The notes under the pieces: generated by a model | Told to the model about the DNA's origin: nothing | What the model saw: only the letters and a program-made list of their open reading frames with translations | Database searches by the model: none | Position numbers and translations under genes: made by a program | Assembly (NCBI RefSeq): GCF_011386835.1 | Contig: NC_088798.1 | Location: 6,448,001-6,512,000, forward strand | Origin: Chrysemys picta bellii | Taxonomy: Eukaryota; Chordata; Testudines; Emydidae | Reading direction: 5' to 3' | DNA: 64,000 bases | In this document: positions 1 through 11,335 of the stretch, one piece after another | Layout of the letters: each line of letters opens with the position of its first letter | How positions within the stretch are numbered: position 1 is the stretch's first letter

Positions 1-515
1 AACATTATAAGTAGAAAAAAGTTTTGGTTTTACTAATCATGGGTGTTACCCTCATATCAAAGGTTGGGAAATTGGGCCTCCATTTTGCAATTAGTTCAGT
101 ACATACAGATCACTTGTAGTCAAGCCACAAGGGTTCAGCTACCTGGATCTGCTTGTGGCAGAGGCCTGGTTTTTTTTTTAAACTGTGTTTTTGTTGTTTA
201 GATTTTGGTTTTTAATTTAATATTCCTTTTGAAGAGTTTTCTGCTAAAGACGGTTTGCTCTCATGCTGCTACACACACACAAAAAATGTAATAATGTTGA
301 TAACCTAAAAAAAAAAAATAGATGGAAATGAGAGACTAAATAGGATTTGGTGCCAGATTCCCTCCCCTCTATTCTGATATGCACGTCTTTTAAAAAATTA
401 ACTACGTATTGTACATTTTAAAAAACATTGATTTCCCATCAGTAACTGTGTGGGGTGGTCTAATTGCTGAATATTTAACGTTCCATAGTTTTAATTAAAT
501 GTTTCTCTCTTTCAG
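1..515 (+). other. AT-rich unique DNA, possible intron end
   Basis: This stretch shows no recognisable repeat family. It ends in a pyrimidine-rich tract followed by AG at 514-515, which looks like a splice acceptor. If the short frame that follows is a real last exon, this is the end of the preceding intron. That is an inference from the acceptor-like sequence only. Confidence 0.3.
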
Positions 516-557
516 GTTTTTGGTAAGGTTGTGAAAATTTTTGACAAAGAAGGCTAG
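516..557 (+). CDS. Possible last coding exon of an unidentified gene (3' partial)
   Basis: After the acceptor-like tract (501-515), reading in phase 0 gives 13 codons, VFGKVVKIFDKEG, then TAG at 555-557. The other two phases hit stops within about seven codons. The following 2.3 kb is AT-rich, lacks recognisable transposons and carries AATAAA signals, as expected for a vertebrate 3' UTR. I do not recognise the protein from 13 residues and no upstream exon lies in the window. A chance acceptor plus a short open frame is a real alternative. Confidence 0.3.
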   Translation, partial: VFGKVVKIFDKEG

Positions 558-2850
558 TTCCATTCTTGAAAGTTCTCTTGAAATTGTGCTTGAATCTTGG
601 TTTAATAGCTGCTACTAAATTCAACACTTTTGTAATCATTTTAAAGGTTTTTTTAAATGTTTCTTGTATTCACAGATAGTTGGAAAAGCAATTAATTGAA
701 AATGAAATTGTTTTTAAATAGGAATGGATTCATTTATTGTGGCTATAGTAGACAATACATTTCAGGATTCTTCTCGAACTTCAGTTACTTACAAAATAAA
801 GATAGTAGTCAAAATCGATCTGGAGAGACTATCAATCCTTTTACAGTTTGCCATTCATGGGCAGCCCTTCTTATTTCTTATTGCCATAAATCTGTTTTTA
901 AGAGTCCAGTAAATAGCAATGTTAAGCAGCAGGGCCTACATATCTTCTTTTTATTTTTAAACAAAACTCTCAGCCTGTTTTTGGACCAAACTTAGGAAAC
1001 TTTTTCCAAATAAAATTTTATGCAATTGATTGTTCTTTTATCCCACAGCTGAATTCTGTAAACAGAACTGTAAAATTAGCATGTGCATTTGTTTTAGAAC
1101 TTCTTGTCTAACTAATTTAATACAGTGTGAAGCTGTTCAGCAATAGATGTACAAAGTGCTTTGGTAAAGTACTCTCTTATGACTCTGGGTGCATACCATG
1201 TGTAGTAACTTATTGAGTACTTAGAGAAAATGTACCCCCTTTGTATAGTCGTCATATGCAAGGGGTTAAGAATAGAATTGCGGTCAGTTTAGTGTCTATG
1301 CACTCACTTTGTGATGGTAATTATGCTCTTAAGTATAATGAAGTTGTTAGACAGTGACAAACCTCCAAGAAGATGTATAGTAAAACTATTCTTTTAACAG
1401 TTCTGTTTTTGTAACAAATGAAAGGGCATTTCTGTATTATTGAATATTGTCTTGTTGAATACTTTAAGGTTTGTTATATAGGGAAAGAGATTTTTATGGT
1501 TAAACTTGTAGTTTCCCTAAAATTATATAATTTTAATAGTTTGTTTTAAAAAGTTTTTTTTTAATTATTGCATTTCGTTTGACCAGTTTGAATTTTTTTA
1601 AAAAACGTTTCATTCCCTTAAACAAATTAGTTCATGCTTTATGGCATTATCTTGAATTAGTGCAGTTGTCAACAGTAATAGTTGGAATAAACAAGTGACT
1701 GGTTGAAACAAGCCATCATGTATTAAAGTATTGTACAGTTGTGATATAGTTATGACTTTCTTTTGTTAAATACCATTTTTTCCACAAGCTTTAATGTTCA
1801 TAGCCGTATATGGGTCCAGTCCTGCATTCCTCATGCACCCAAAACTTTCATTAAAGGACATCCAGAAACCTGAGGATGAGTATTTTAACTTTTTTTTTTT
1901 TTTTTTTGCGTTATCCATTAAGATTATTTTTGCTACATCAGCTGCTGCTATAATTGGATGTGATACTCTAACAGACGTTGTGATGTATAGGGGGGAACGG
2001 TTTTGAATTTTTGGGCTTCAGCTCATCTTTAAATCCTACTTGGAGAAGTCACAAGTGAGTTAATGGTAGTTTTGATTTTTAATCACGCATATTTTGGTCC
2101 TGATCCTGCACTTGGATCTTCTCATGCCAACTCTTGCATGAGGCTCTGTTTACTTTATTGAGGCTTATAAGACTGTGGGTTCAGAGTTTTTCATATGCAA
2201 TGGAACATAGCTAAAAGAGATTTTCCCCCCAACACATTGGATGTTTAAAATCGGATTATTGAGCACAAATAGTATGAAGCTTAGTAACACAGAAAATATG
2301 CACCATGCCTTGTTCCTGAGAATTTGGAAGTGTTTCACAAAATCCTTTAAATGCTTTCACCTGATTAATTCCCCCCCTTTTCAGAACTACTGAACTCTGT
2401 TTTCCGTGTCTAAATGTGCTGACCTAAGACAGGATGAAATGGAACTACAGTTCTGATATAAAAGCTAAAATCAAGACTCAATCACTTTTGTAGGCAGATT
2501 GAAGAAATCTCTCTCAATATGTAAATATTTATTTTGGTGTTACTTTAATAATATTGGCTTTTAAGAGTTCTACTAAGAATAGATACTCTGTTTCCTCTCA
2601 TCATATACCTTACCATGTATTTAAGAGCTGAAGCCAAATAAGTAGCAGTTACTTGGGAATAAGTTTAAAAAAAACTGTTTTAAAAACAAAAAATGTTGGC
2701 AATATTGAATTTGGACTAAATGTGCATTTTGTCCTTTGAATAATTTTGTCCTTCTGTTTATTGAAGATGCCGTTAATGTGGCACTTAGATTTATTCAAGA
2801 TGAGACATAATTGAAATTAAATTAAATAAAAAAATAGAAGTAATATATCA
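558..2850 (+). other. Possible long 3' UTR, transposon-free AT-rich block
   Basis: About 2.3 kb of AT-rich sequence with no CR1, SINE or MITE piece that I can recognise, in contrast to the repeat-dense DNA that follows. AATAAA occurs at 1009-1014, 1686-1691 and 2825-2830, and a run of 18 T lies at 1890-1907. Absence of insertions over such a length fits a constrained 3' UTR of the exon ending at 557. It could equally be quiet intergenic DNA. Short open frames here look like chance. Confidence 0.3.
2825..2830 (+). promoter_or_regulatory. Candidate distal polyadenylation signal
   Basis: Canonical AATAAA in an A-rich context, followed within about 40 bases by GT/T-rich sequence (around 2850-2865). 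It is the last such signal before recognisable repeats begin. It matters only if the upstream exon is genuine. Confidence 0.25.
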
Positions 2851-3877
2851 ATGTGTCTTTTCCATGTAGCGGCGTACTGTACAAAGAATTTGAGTAGTTC
2901 GGCCAATACATTTTGCTCTGTGGCTTCATCCAAGTTCCTGGCTTACATTTATGATCTGCCATGAAAAATGACAAATTAAGGATATATTCCTATACTTAAA
3001 CACACAGGTTCCAAGGTCAGAAAAGGAGGCCCCAGAGACCCTACTCAACCCAGGTTAAGAACTGGACGCATACAGTATTTGAAAATATGGCTTTGCTCCT
3101 TCTCTCTGATATGTATATAATGTTATCTAATCATGCAGTGATCATTCATCTGATCCTGATCTGATTCTGTGAAAGAAAAAGGACCCATCAGTGTTGGGAC
3201 ATGGATCAAAAAAGCTGTTTCTGGTCTACAACTGCTATCAAAAGGATCATATTTCTTTCCCTTCCACCCCCGACCCCCCAGAGCTTTATTCAACCATGCA
3301 GCCAAGGCACTGCAAGCTCCTGTAGCCATCTCTGTGCTCTCAAGGGAACTTTTCACCTTGGAGCTAGTATGGATGTCCTTTCGCTGTCTGAGTTCCCCCA
3401 TAATTCTTTTCAATGGCACTTGGTCTTCTCTAAGTGTGTCGGCCCCGTGCGCAGCCTGTTGACTCTTAGATGCCCCATAAATCTGGCTTCCTCAATAGAA
3501 CCCCATTATTGGCTGTAGACGAGACATTTGTGATTCATTTTTCCACTTAAGAGTTGTATTTTTCTCTTTGTAGCTTTAAAGGCACTATTTCAGATGCAGC
3601 AAGGCTGAACTTGCTTTTAGGTTTAGTCCCCAACCCTGCTCCAGTGGACATGAATGGCAAAACCTCATTGATGTCAGTGGGAGTAAGATTGGTTCGTTGG
3701 GCCCCCAACTTTTTACCCCCTCAAATGGGGTCTGCTTGGAGGTCTTAATTCTTGATATCAGAAGCTGCGAAAGCTCTGGTTTAGGGGTTCAATTGCTGAA
3801 ACCCCTTCTTGAGTTGAGATTCAATGCTAAAAGTTTCCAGCTTTAAAGTGAAGAAATCATCAGAGGATAATGCAAAC
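2851..3877. other. No recognisable gene or repeat
   Basis: Mixed-composition DNA. Overlapping open frames of about 100 codons on both strands around 3120-3520 show no protein features I recognise and are treated as chance. Confidence 0.4.
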
Positions 3878-4076
3878 CAGGGGTTCTCAAACTGGGGGTC
3901 AGGACCCCTCAGGGGGTCGCGAGCTGTCAGCCTCCACCCCCAACCCTGCTTTGCCTCCAGCATTTATAATGGTATTAAATATATAAACAAGTGTTTTTTT
4001 AATTTATAGGGGGGGGTCGCACTCAGAGGCTTGCTATGTGAAAGGGATCACCAGTACAAAAGTTTGAGAACCACTG
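3878..4076 (+). mobile_element. hAT-type non-autonomous DNA transposon (199 bp)
   Basis: The left end begins CAGGGGTTCTCAAACTGG and the right end reads TTTGAGAACCACTG, so the termini are inverted copies of a CAG(T/G)GGTTCTCAAAC end typical of hAT elements. It is flanked by ATGCAAAC (3870-3877) and ATGTAAAC (4077-4084), an 8-bp target duplication with one mismatch. It carries no coding capacity and needs a transposase supplied elsewhere. Confidence 0.85.
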
Positions 4077-4544
4077 ATGTAAACAGATAGTTGGTTATTG
4101 GTTACTTTAGCGCGTATTCCCAACAAGAGTGTTTGACATGAACCTAAAACCATGAGTGTAACACTGAGTTACTCTGCAAAGTACTCTGATTTATGCTGCT
4201 GTGTCAACTTGTTCACAGCTAACCAGGAGGAACTGAGTTGAGAGAGGAGAGTTTTATTTATTTGCATGGAAAACCTTAGCTCAAACTGCAGCAGTCAGCC
4301 ATGAGTATTTTATTCAGCTGGAAAGGTGACATTCTAGGAGACGAGATTTCTACTTCAAACGTAACTTGAAGTCCTTGCTGAAATGAATTTTATGTCAGTG
4401 CTGTCTCTATATGATGCCAATAGGTTCAAAAGAACTGCCTATAACAGAGTTGGCAGTCTGTGTTCTGAGGAAGCCAGTACCTGGTCTCTCACCTAGACCA
4501 GGTTGTTTCTCCAGGACACAGATTTATAGTGCTGTAGCACTTGG

Positions 4545-4700
4545 GGGCCAACCAGATTGAGGCTATATTGTGCTAGGTGCTGTACAAACACACAATCACA
4601 GCCCTGCCCCTAGGAGTTTATATCCTAAAACACAAGATATAACAGGTGGGTATGATAAACAAGCAAGTAAGAGTGAAGAGTACAGGAGACAGAGCAATAA
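4545..4700 (-). mobile_element. CORE-SINE/MIR-like tail
   Basis: Contains the reverse complement of the amniote MIR tail: TGTGCTAGGTGCTGTACAAA, then a CCCTGCCCC..GAG..TTATA stretch. Only the 3' half is recognisable. Divergence is high, so this is an old copy. Confidence 0.5.
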
Positions 4701-6920
4701 AAATAATAGAATGTGGACCTTCTCTTAGCCAATCAATGACTAGATTGCACTAGCCAAGCAGCTATTGGGATTCACTCAGTTTCCGTGAAGTACTTTGTCT
4801 ATCAATTTAACAGGGTTCAGGACCTCGCTTGCTGCTGCCTGATGCCTGTCTCCCCTTCCCCCTTAACCTTCGCAATTTACAATTCTTTGGTGGTGGGAAG
4901 GATATACCTGGGGAAAGAGGACAGGAGAGGTATTCAAATAAATTCTAGTACTGTCAATCAGTCTCTTCAGAGCACACTCCCTTTCACTGACACAAGTGAG
5001 GGAGATCCACTGTCCCATATCAAGCTGTTGTAAAGTTTATTATATTAGTATTTAGTTGACACTTCTAATTATATAATATAAAGTCTCTGTTTATAAATGA
5101 GTTACTCTGTGTTTTCTCCAGTGCAAATGAGATCAGAAATGCCCCTGTGAGCCTGTTGCAGTTTCAAATTGACACACAGCAGACATTACAGGGGTGTACA
5201 TCCGTGTTCCCTGTATGTTTAGCGAGCCACAATCTATTGTGCTTGGACTGAAGTGAATGAGAGTGAGAGAGCCAAAAGGTAGCTCAAGATCTGAGCATTA
5301 CAACAGAAAGCCTTATAGAGCCCATAAATCCTACATCATAAATAGGATTTAAGCTTTCCTGGAAGCTTAGTTTTCAGATGTTTACCTGTTAGGCTAAAGG
5401 CAAATAGACAGTGTCTATCATATCTTTCCCGGCATATACTGTGCCAGAGAACTTTCTATGGATAAAAATGAAGAACCGGAAGGCACACAATTCACTGGGT
5501 GTCTTCACTCATCATCCCAGTCCCTTTGAAACCCAACAAGCTGCCGTGGCAAATTTGACTTCGGGCTGAGGCTGTAGTACCCAGTCTGAAAGATGAAGAC
5601 GGACAGAGGCACTCTTGATGAAGGAATAGCCCCCGTGGATTTATTAACCAGGAGTAGCAATTCCAGCCTATTTTTAAATCCAGGTTTATTATTGTAGTTA
5701 TTGGCAATAGCAGAATTTTTCTCTTCTTCTTTGACACATGATAGAAAGAGGGATGTGCCCCAAAGTTTGCTTTTGTCTGGAACATTCTTTAAACACAGTT
5801 AACCATTTAACCCTAAAGCAAATACAGATTTGGGCTGCTCATAACATGCAAACAACTGTGTATGTGTGTGTATAGTTTTGTTTTTTGTAATAACGACTGA
5901 AGGAAGACAGCTCTTGGAAAATATGGTGGAGCCAGCACAAATGATTTGTGCCCTTCTCTTGAGGGGCTAGTTTGAAGAATGAAAGTGTTTGCTCTTTTTC
6001 AGGAAATGGAACAGACAGGTGGGTTTCTCTGCAAGTAGCACAGGAAATGTGACACTCAAATAGTGTGTCAAAAAAAAAATCTTCCGCTGAATGGTTCAAC
6101 GAAGTCAGCTTAATCCAGGAGTATGAAAAAGCAGCATGAAAGCATACAGCGGAGTCCCTTGGGTTCGAAGCGAACAACCTTTGTTAGACTCCATAAGTGG
6201 TGGCTTCAGCCATCTCCTTGTGCTGGAACCATGTCAGATCTCAGATGTGAAGCTGTATCTGTCTAAGGTTTTGGCTACACTGAAAAGGTTTGCCATGTTG
6301 GCAAATAATCACCTCCATAGCAGCCATGGCTGTGCTGGCAAATCTGAGGGTATAGCAGACCTCAAAGCCCCTCAGGGAACACGTGAGTACTGCAGGAAGG
6401 GGGTATTGGTGGTTCATGGGGTGGTGATCTGCTGTCTGATTCAATGCAGAATCAATACCTCAGATTGGTAGGTGGGATGCTGCATGTACGGTCTTCTAGG
6501 GACACAGTACCACAGTGGTCACAGGAGTGACCACTCCTGAAATAGCCTGTAATATTTATCTCACACTCATACAAGTGCCAATGCTGAGACCCATTCTAAG
6601 TTCCAACACAGGTAATTACATCCTTCCAACCTAAATTTCCTCTGCAATTTCATTTGGATATGATCGTATTCTATGATGCCTTCCTAAGGAATGGTGTATT
6701 GATACCATACGCAGTTAGTTGCAGTCTTCCTCACTTTATAGAGACTCCCTAGTAGTGGGATGATATTTATTTTCATCACAAAACTAAGCAGTCATTGTAA
6801 AGTGATTTGGAAGTTAAGTACATGGCACATGTAAAATTTTTGGTAAAATTCTACGTTACTTTAGGCCTAATCCCTCTTCGGGCCATTCATTGTAGTCAGT
6901 GTTAAAATTCTACTAGGCTT
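4701..6920. other. No recognisable gene
   Basis: Mostly single-copy-looking sequence. Several open frames of 60-112 codons occur on both strands without recognisable domains. No repeat boundary could be placed here. Confidence 0.4.
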
Positions 6921-6924
6921 TCAT

Positions 6925-7012
6925 TTAGATTGTAGGCTGCTGTGGGCTCAGATTGTTTTTCTCCTGTGTGCAGCTCTGAGCACAGTCATTGCTGCGTAAA
7001 TAATGGCAACAA
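6925..7012 (+). mobile_element. CORE-SINE/MIR-like tail fragment
   Basis: Resembles the tail module 'TAGATTGTAGGCTG..GGG..CAG..TTGTTTT..TGTGTGCAGCTCTGAGCAC', the same module as at 19137-19270. Degenerate, so moderate confidence. Confidence 0.4.
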
Positions 7013-7174
7013 AAAGTCTCGAGGCCTAAACTCTTTCTGTGCTAATCTGGCCTATATCTGGAATAACTCCATTGAATTCAGTCAAGTCAGTGTTCAATGA
7101 AGGTGAAATTCACATCTGCGTGGAGAACTAAGCAAAGCCCTCTATATTACAGAAGATTCTAAAATAAGATTTGA

Positions 7175-7392
7175 AGCGATGTCTAACCGCGGGTCCAGAC
7201 GCGGCAGGGAGGCTCCCCCGTCGATGCCGCGTACTCCTCTCGCCGAGCTGGAGTACCGGCGTCGAAGGCGAGCACTTCCGGGATCGATCTGGGATCGATT
7301 TATCCCGTCTTAACCAGACGCGATAAATCTATCCCAGAACATCGATTGCCTGCCGCCGGACCCTCCGGTAAGTGTAGACATACCCTAAGCCT
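7175..7392 (-). mobile_element. CpG-rich MITE, probably truncated
   Basis: A sharp CpG-rich island in AT-rich surroundings. It contains near-palindromic GATCGATCTGGGATCGATTT and GCGATAAATCTATCCC segments and ends GTGTAGACATACCCT, a terminus (AGGGTATGTCTACAC) used by several TIR elements in reptile DNA. A second partial copy lies at 38430-38515. The other terminus is weak, so I cannot set the insertion site exactly. Confidence 0.6.
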
Positions 7393-7504
7393 TGTGTTGG
7401 CACTTTGCATAGGGGTGAATTTCACTCTGGTTGAAGAAGTTGAAATAGTTAAGTCCAAAGCTGCTTCAGAAGAGGGATCTTTCAAAACGCGGTGACTGGA
7501 CAAC

Positions 7505-8400
7505 CAACTGGCAGATTAAATTAAATGTTGAGAAGTACCAAACGATGAACACTGAAAAGCATAATCCCAGACATACATACACAATATTGGGGTCTAAATT
7601 ACCACTCAAGAAAGATCTTGGAGTCATCAGGGAGAGTTCTCTGAAAACATCTCAACGTGCAGTGGCAGTCAAAAGAGCTAACAATGTGAGGAACCAGTAG
7701 GAAAGGGATAGATAATAAGATTGAAAATATCATAATACTACTATCTAAATCGGAAATGCCCACACCTTGGAAACTGTGTGTGGTTCTGGTTGCCCCATCT
7801 CAAAAGAGATGTACTAAAATTGGAAAAGGTACAGAGAAGGGAAACAAAAACGATTAAGGGATATGGAACAGCTTCCATATGAGGAGAGATTAAAAAGATG
7901 AACTGTTCATCTTGGAAAAGAAATGACTAATGGGGGATATGCAAGAGGTCTATAAAATCATGACTGGTGGGGAGAAAGTGAATAAGGAAGTGTTGTTTGC
8001 CTCTTCACATAACACAAGAACCAGGGGTCAACCAATAAAGTTAATAGCAGTTAAAACAAACCTAAGGACGTACTTCATGCAACACACAGTCAACCTGTGG
8101 AACATGTTGGCAGGGGGTGTTGTGAAGCCTAAAAGTATAACTGGGTTCAAAAAAATTAGATAAATTCATGGAGGATAGGTCCATCAATGGCTATTAGCCA
8201 AGATGGTTAGGGTTGCAATTCCATGCTGTATGTGTCTCTAAACCTCCAACTGCCGGAATCTGGGACTGGACAAGGGATGGATCACTCACTAATTGCCTTG
8301 TTCTGTTAATGCCCTTTGAAACATCTGGCACTGGCCACTGTTGGAAGACAGGATACTGGGCTAGATGGACCATTGGTCTGACCCAGGATGGCTGATCTAA
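7505..8400 (+). mobile_element. CR1 LINE, 5'-truncated, decayed
   Basis: Covers the end of the reverse transcriptase, the C-terminal region and the 3' UTR of CR1. Translations around 7930-8163 give recognisable C-terminal fragments (YKIMTGGEKVN, NTRTRG, then VNLWNML). The 3' end shows CTGGGCTAGATGGACCATTG and TCTGACCCA, typical of CR1 tails. Frameshifts and stops throughout make it non-functional. CR1 copies are usually 5'-truncated, as here. Confidence 0.85.
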
Positions 8401-8544
8401 TGAGTCACTGCCAAAGATGGGATAAGATACTTGTTTGCTCCTGATTTTCTACACTATGCTCAGATCACACCTTTCAATCACAGGGGCACATAAAGCATAG
8501 TTCAGTTGGACATGAGTTAGCCTGAAAATTTTAAGGTCTCTGTT

Positions 8545-8640
8545 TCAATGCTGGGCTTTGGTAGCTCCGCAACCTCCTTTAGGTCACACTCGATGATCGT
8601 CTTGTCCCTTCTGGCCTTAAACTCTGTGACAAAGCTGGAA
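8545..8640 (+). mobile_element. CR1/L2-like LINE tail fragment
   Basis: Contains GATGATCGTCTTGTCCCTTC followed by TGGCCTTAAA, matching the 3' ends of CR1-related LINEs; the same motif recurs at 50555-50580 and 57290-57330. No coding part remains. Confidence 0.5.
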
Positions 8641-8819
8641 TAAACAGAAGCCTTAATTGTGTTCTGGTCTAACCAAGCAGAACTTGTATTTTGCATTATT
8701 CTTCATATAGCAGTTTTCCTGCACTGTTTGTTTTTTGCTCACCTCTGATTCCCCCACCCCATATTTTTCTCTCTTGGATAAGTCCCCTTTGTTTAAGCAA
8801 AACAAGCAACTTTTAAAGA

Positions 8820-9000
8820 AGCTAGGCCAAAATTTACAACCTAGGATTCTTGAAGTTAGGCACCTAAACCAAAGGAGCCTGGTTTTCAGAGGCATTGAGC
8901 GGCTACAGCTCCCCGGGGTGTCCTCTGGATCTGTGAGAGCTGGGAAATCCCTGAGAATCGGGCCATTCAATTTGCAGGTGCCTACATTTACATTGTAAAT
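8820..9000. repeat. Old interspersed repeat, family unknown
   Basis: The 'TTAGGCACCTAAA ... TTTCAGAGGCATTGAG ... TTGCAGGTGCCTACA' pattern resembles a repeat also seen around 14440-14640 and 53165-53250. I infer a shared family but cannot name it. Confidence 0.35.
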
Positions 9001-9299
9001 GGCTGCTCTCATGCTATACGTTCACCTACTTTTCTACAGGACATCTTTCCCACTCCATGTACTGCTGTAGAATTTCCTTAGTTATGAGTAGGCGGACTAA
9101 AGGTGGTCCTCCTTTAGCCATGTTGGCTTGCACTCAATGGATCACATGGTAAGGTTTACCAGGTTACCGCTTGGCCAACATCCTTCCCAAAGACCAAGCC
9201 ACCTTACTTCTTTGGGATGGTTACACGTCTCTAATAGGGGCATTAGAATCCCAGGAACTCCCACCTGTTCTCTGGACATCGTTCTAGTTTGCTTTCCTT

Positions 9300-9830
9300 A
9301 TACTAGGTTGAAATTTTCCATTGAAAAGCCTTTGCAACAAAAAAACGGGTTTTCAGCTCAATGTAAAATTTGGATTTTTTCATTGAAATCAGCTGTCTGC
9401 CCCCCACCAAAAAAGTTCCATTTGGAAATGATGCCGCAGTGCATCATGAGAGATGTAGTGCTGGTGCCTCATATTTCCCCAGTCTCCGCATAGGATGGGC
9501 TGGACTACACCTTCCATGATATGCCAAGACCAGGGTTTCCCATGATGCACCACCCTCACCCAAAGGGGGACAACCAAAGGAAGGAGGCCAGACCATAGGA
9601 GAAAATGAGACCATGAGGCACTGTGGGAGCATTTTCAAATCAAAACTTCTTGAATTTTGGCTGAAATGTTTTGACATTTGAATTTCTGTTGAAGAAAGCA
9701 ACAATTTCCCTGCAAGATGTAGAGAAACTCTCCCCCCCCGCCCCCCCCCCCCCGTTTCACTGAAATTTTCCATGGAAAGAAAGAAGCCAATTTTAACTAC
9801 CTCCCCGTAATGCTGATGTTGGGGCTTCAA
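9300..9830 (+). repeat. A/T-rich foldback repeat with ZNF143-like motifs, copy A
   Basis: A/T-rich ends (AAATTTTCCATTGAAAAG near 9313; TGAAATTTTCCATGGAAAG near 9762) flank a core with several copies of an ACTACA..TCCCATGATGCA-type motif: minus strand at 9440-9459, plus strand at 9504-9525, and a partial copy at 9536-9550. Related copies lie at 45525-45995 and 60835-61480. Probably a non-autonomous DNA transposon. No target duplication was identified. Confidence 0.55.
9728..9754 (+). repeat. Poly-C tract
   Basis: Low-complexity run of C interrupted by one G, inside the foldback repeat. Confidence 0.9.
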
Positions 9831-10889
9831 ATGTTATTCAGAAAGAAGGCCACCCATCTTGCCTATAGTATGTGACTTCTTGTAAAGGGTCCATGAATCT
9901 GGGATGCTGCTTTTGCCAGGGGTAGGAGGCAGCTCCCAGCAATAAACATCTCACAAAATTATGTATGTTCTTCAAGAGAAGTACCAGGACTTTCTGCTAA
10001 TTGGAAAAATACATAATGAATGTCTACAGCATCTGTTATATAGACTAGAACAAGGTTTCATCCATAAGTAAACTCTGAACAAACAGTACGATTGTCATTT
10101 TAAGTGTTCCACTGTGTCTGTCACTCATGTGCCCTACAGTTTAATTTTATTTAAAAAATACACATATATTTACGTTGCAGTGGGGGAGAGAGTTGTTTAT
10201 TGTGCTAGCGTGTGAAAATCCACTACCTGGAAAAGTCTTGACCTAAAAGCTCTGCTAGATTTTTAGCTGTGCCTCTGGAAGCGAGAACCATACGGTCTCT
10301 GATGGCATGAGTTATCTCATTGCAATTGTTCAAATTCACCACCAGAGGGGGTGCTGGGTTCATAAAGAAGGGCACTATGTGCTGGTATATAAGTGTATGA
10401 TTTTTATGTTCGAGCACATGTGAAAATATTTGTACCCAATAAACAGGAATGACAACTGATGTATTTTCAATGCAGAGAGAAATCTGCTGTATTTCTAAAA
10501 TGGCAGTAGTTAGTATTTGAATGTATTTTTGTCAGTTTATTACTTTTAATAGCAGCAATTAGTGAATGTCAATTCCTTTTTGGAGGGTTTGGTGCCACTA
10601 CCACCACGATGTAGCTTCTTTTGTAAATCTGCTAGCCACCTGGCCTGGATTAATAAACTAGGGTGAAATCTACCCCTGGGTGAAGGACATCCCACAAAAT
10701 CTACCTGCATTGTGCAAATGCCATGATAAGGCTGCATGGAACACAGGGGTCAAGGACGCCTATGGGGCCTGGGAGGTGGGCTCTGTGTTGGATGTGAATA
10801 GGGTGCTAAAGAGGGGAGTACAGGGGATGAGGCTACTTGGCACAGCTGATCAGGAAATGGTGGGGAGGTCCCGTCCCCCATGACATTTT
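9831..10889. other. No recognisable gene or repeat
   Basis: Single-copy-looking sequence with only short open frames. Nothing recognisable. Confidence 0.4.
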
Positions 10890-11060
10890 TTTAGAAAAAT
10901 GAAATAAATTGGCAAATCAAAAACTTGTTTTGCCTTTCAGCAACTGAAAATTGTGGGTTTTTTTTCCACAATCCCATCTTCCTCCCCATCAATGGGCAGT
11001 TTCCGTTTTGATGAAAAAGCCATTTTGATGGGAAATAGTTCTACTCCTAGAGCCATGCCT
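10890..11060. repeat. A/T-rich foldback repeat fragment
   Basis: Shows the same A/T-rich complementary blocks as the family at 9.3 kb and 12.4 kb (TTTGATGAAAAAGCCATTTT, GATGGGAAATAGTTCTA). Fragmentary. Confidence 0.4.
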
Positions 11061-11267
11061 ACCTGGAGCCATCGATTGGGAATCCCCGTATGGGTGCCCC
11101 CCCGTCCCCGCCATGCCAGCTGGAGTAGAGGCTGGAGTAGAGGCGCTGCTACAACCTCCCATAGCTACAGTCCCATCCCAGTCTAGAAATGAGCAGAACC
11201 CTTAAAACAAAAAAAGGCCCAAATGCCTTTAATGATTGCAACATCAGCGTGTCTGCTAGGCAGTTAA

Positions 11268-11335
11268 TATAGCCCCATTTTACAGATGGGGAAATGGAGA
11301 CCTGGAGAGTGAAGTAACTTGCCCACAGTCATGTT
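11268..11335 (-). mobile_element. MIR-like CORE-SINE fragment
   Basis: CCATTTTACAGATGGGGAAA followed by GGAGA..GAAGTAACTTGCCCACAGTCA is the reverse complement of the MIR 3' core. Short, old copy. Confidence 0.7.

Noticed and set aside
1794..2006. 70-codon frame in the left AT-rich block
   Set aside because: Spans an 18-T run giving poly-Phe; chance.
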